From Spirochaetaceae bacterium (GTDB lineage: Bacteria > Spirochaetota > Spirochaetia > Treponematales > Breznakiellaceae): a stretch of 7,061 nt of DNA. The position numbers and the translations under genes are program-made. Below, in pieces: positions 7,004 through 7,061 of this stretch (positions within the stretch are counted from its first letter, which is position 1; each line of letters opens with the position of its first letter). Below the pieces are notes generated by a model that was not told the DNA's origin, made no database searches, and saw only the letters and a program-made list of their open reading frames with translations. The stretch lies in NCBI GenBank assembly GCA_031280115.1, contig JAITHF010000299.1, forward strand, positions 1 to 7,061. The letters run 5' to 3'.

Positions 7004-7037
7004 TTTATAGACGTACCGTGGGACACACGGGAATCTA
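7004..7037 (-). promoter_or_regulatory. Possible promoter with overlapping inverted repeat upstream of the mod genes
   Basis: On the minus strand TATAAA (7004-7009) could be a -10 box; no good -35 stands 16-18 bp upstream (TTCCCG at 18 bp matches three of six). An imperfect inverted repeat covers the expected spacer: TAGA/TCTA outer arms (7008-7011 and 7034-7037) and perfect CCGTG/CACGG inner arms (7016-7020 and 7026-7030) around 5 nt. A weak -35 with a dyad beside the -10 would suit a regulated promoter, but if transcription starts beyond the window edge the repeat would instead be a hairpin in the leader RNA. It does not resemble the ModE box as I know it. Both readings are inferences. Confidence 0.35.
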
Positions 7038-7061
7038 CGCTTGTGGAGATACAGTAAGACC

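Noticed and set aside
6986..7060. Minus-strand frame open from the right edge to a TAG at 6986-6988, possibly the end of an upstream gene
   Set aside because: Only 24 codons are visible, there is no recognisable family ending, and it would run through the inverted repeat and candidate -10. It cannot be excluded without sequence beyond the edge.

Overview
The window is a compact, GC-rich bacterial segment with two convergent gene groups meeting at a terminator near 4369-4400. The left group reads on the + strand: the 3' end of a dihydrolipoamide dehydrogenase (E3), a single-chain fused alpha-beta 2-oxoacid dehydrogenase E1, and an HD-domain phosphohydrolase-like protein. The right group reads on the - strand, entering from the right edge: a 28-codon small ORF, the molybdate-type ABC permease modB, the ATPase modC, and a small secreted, probably outer-membrane beta-barrel protein.

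The barrel-like protein, with a signal peptide and a C-terminal Phe, points to a cell with an outer membrane. The gene set (fused E1, modBC, small treponeme-like barrel) recalls gut spirochaetes of the Treponema type. That assignment is an impression from family resemblance, not something the sequence proves.

Left group (1-4357): E3 and E1 belong to one 2-oxoacid dehydrogenase complex that decarboxylates pyruvate or a similar 2-oxoacid to an acyl-CoA and NADH. The lipoyl-bearing E2 is not in the window and probably lies upstream. The HD protein follows E1 after 40 bp and has its own ribosome binding site, so it is probably co-transcribed; its substrate is unknown.

Right group (6983-4433, minus strand): ModB and ModC overlap by a GTGA and form the membrane and ATPase parts of an oxyanion importer. 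The periplasmic binding protein ModA is not here. The small ORF has a strong Shine-Dalgarno, while modB has none. A 7-bp hairpin lies at the small ORF's end and its stop is 2 bp before the modB ATG, which is the layout expected for translational coupling. An inverted repeat next to a possible -10 box lies further upstream. The barrel gene lies 114 bp beyond modC, has a plausible promoter of its own, and ends at a strong intrinsic terminator.

No RNA gene, mobile element or CRISPR array was seen. No stretch over 300 bp lacks a gene. The points most worth a second look are the small ORF/hairpin/modB arrangement and the unusual thiamine-diphosphate motif of the fused E1.
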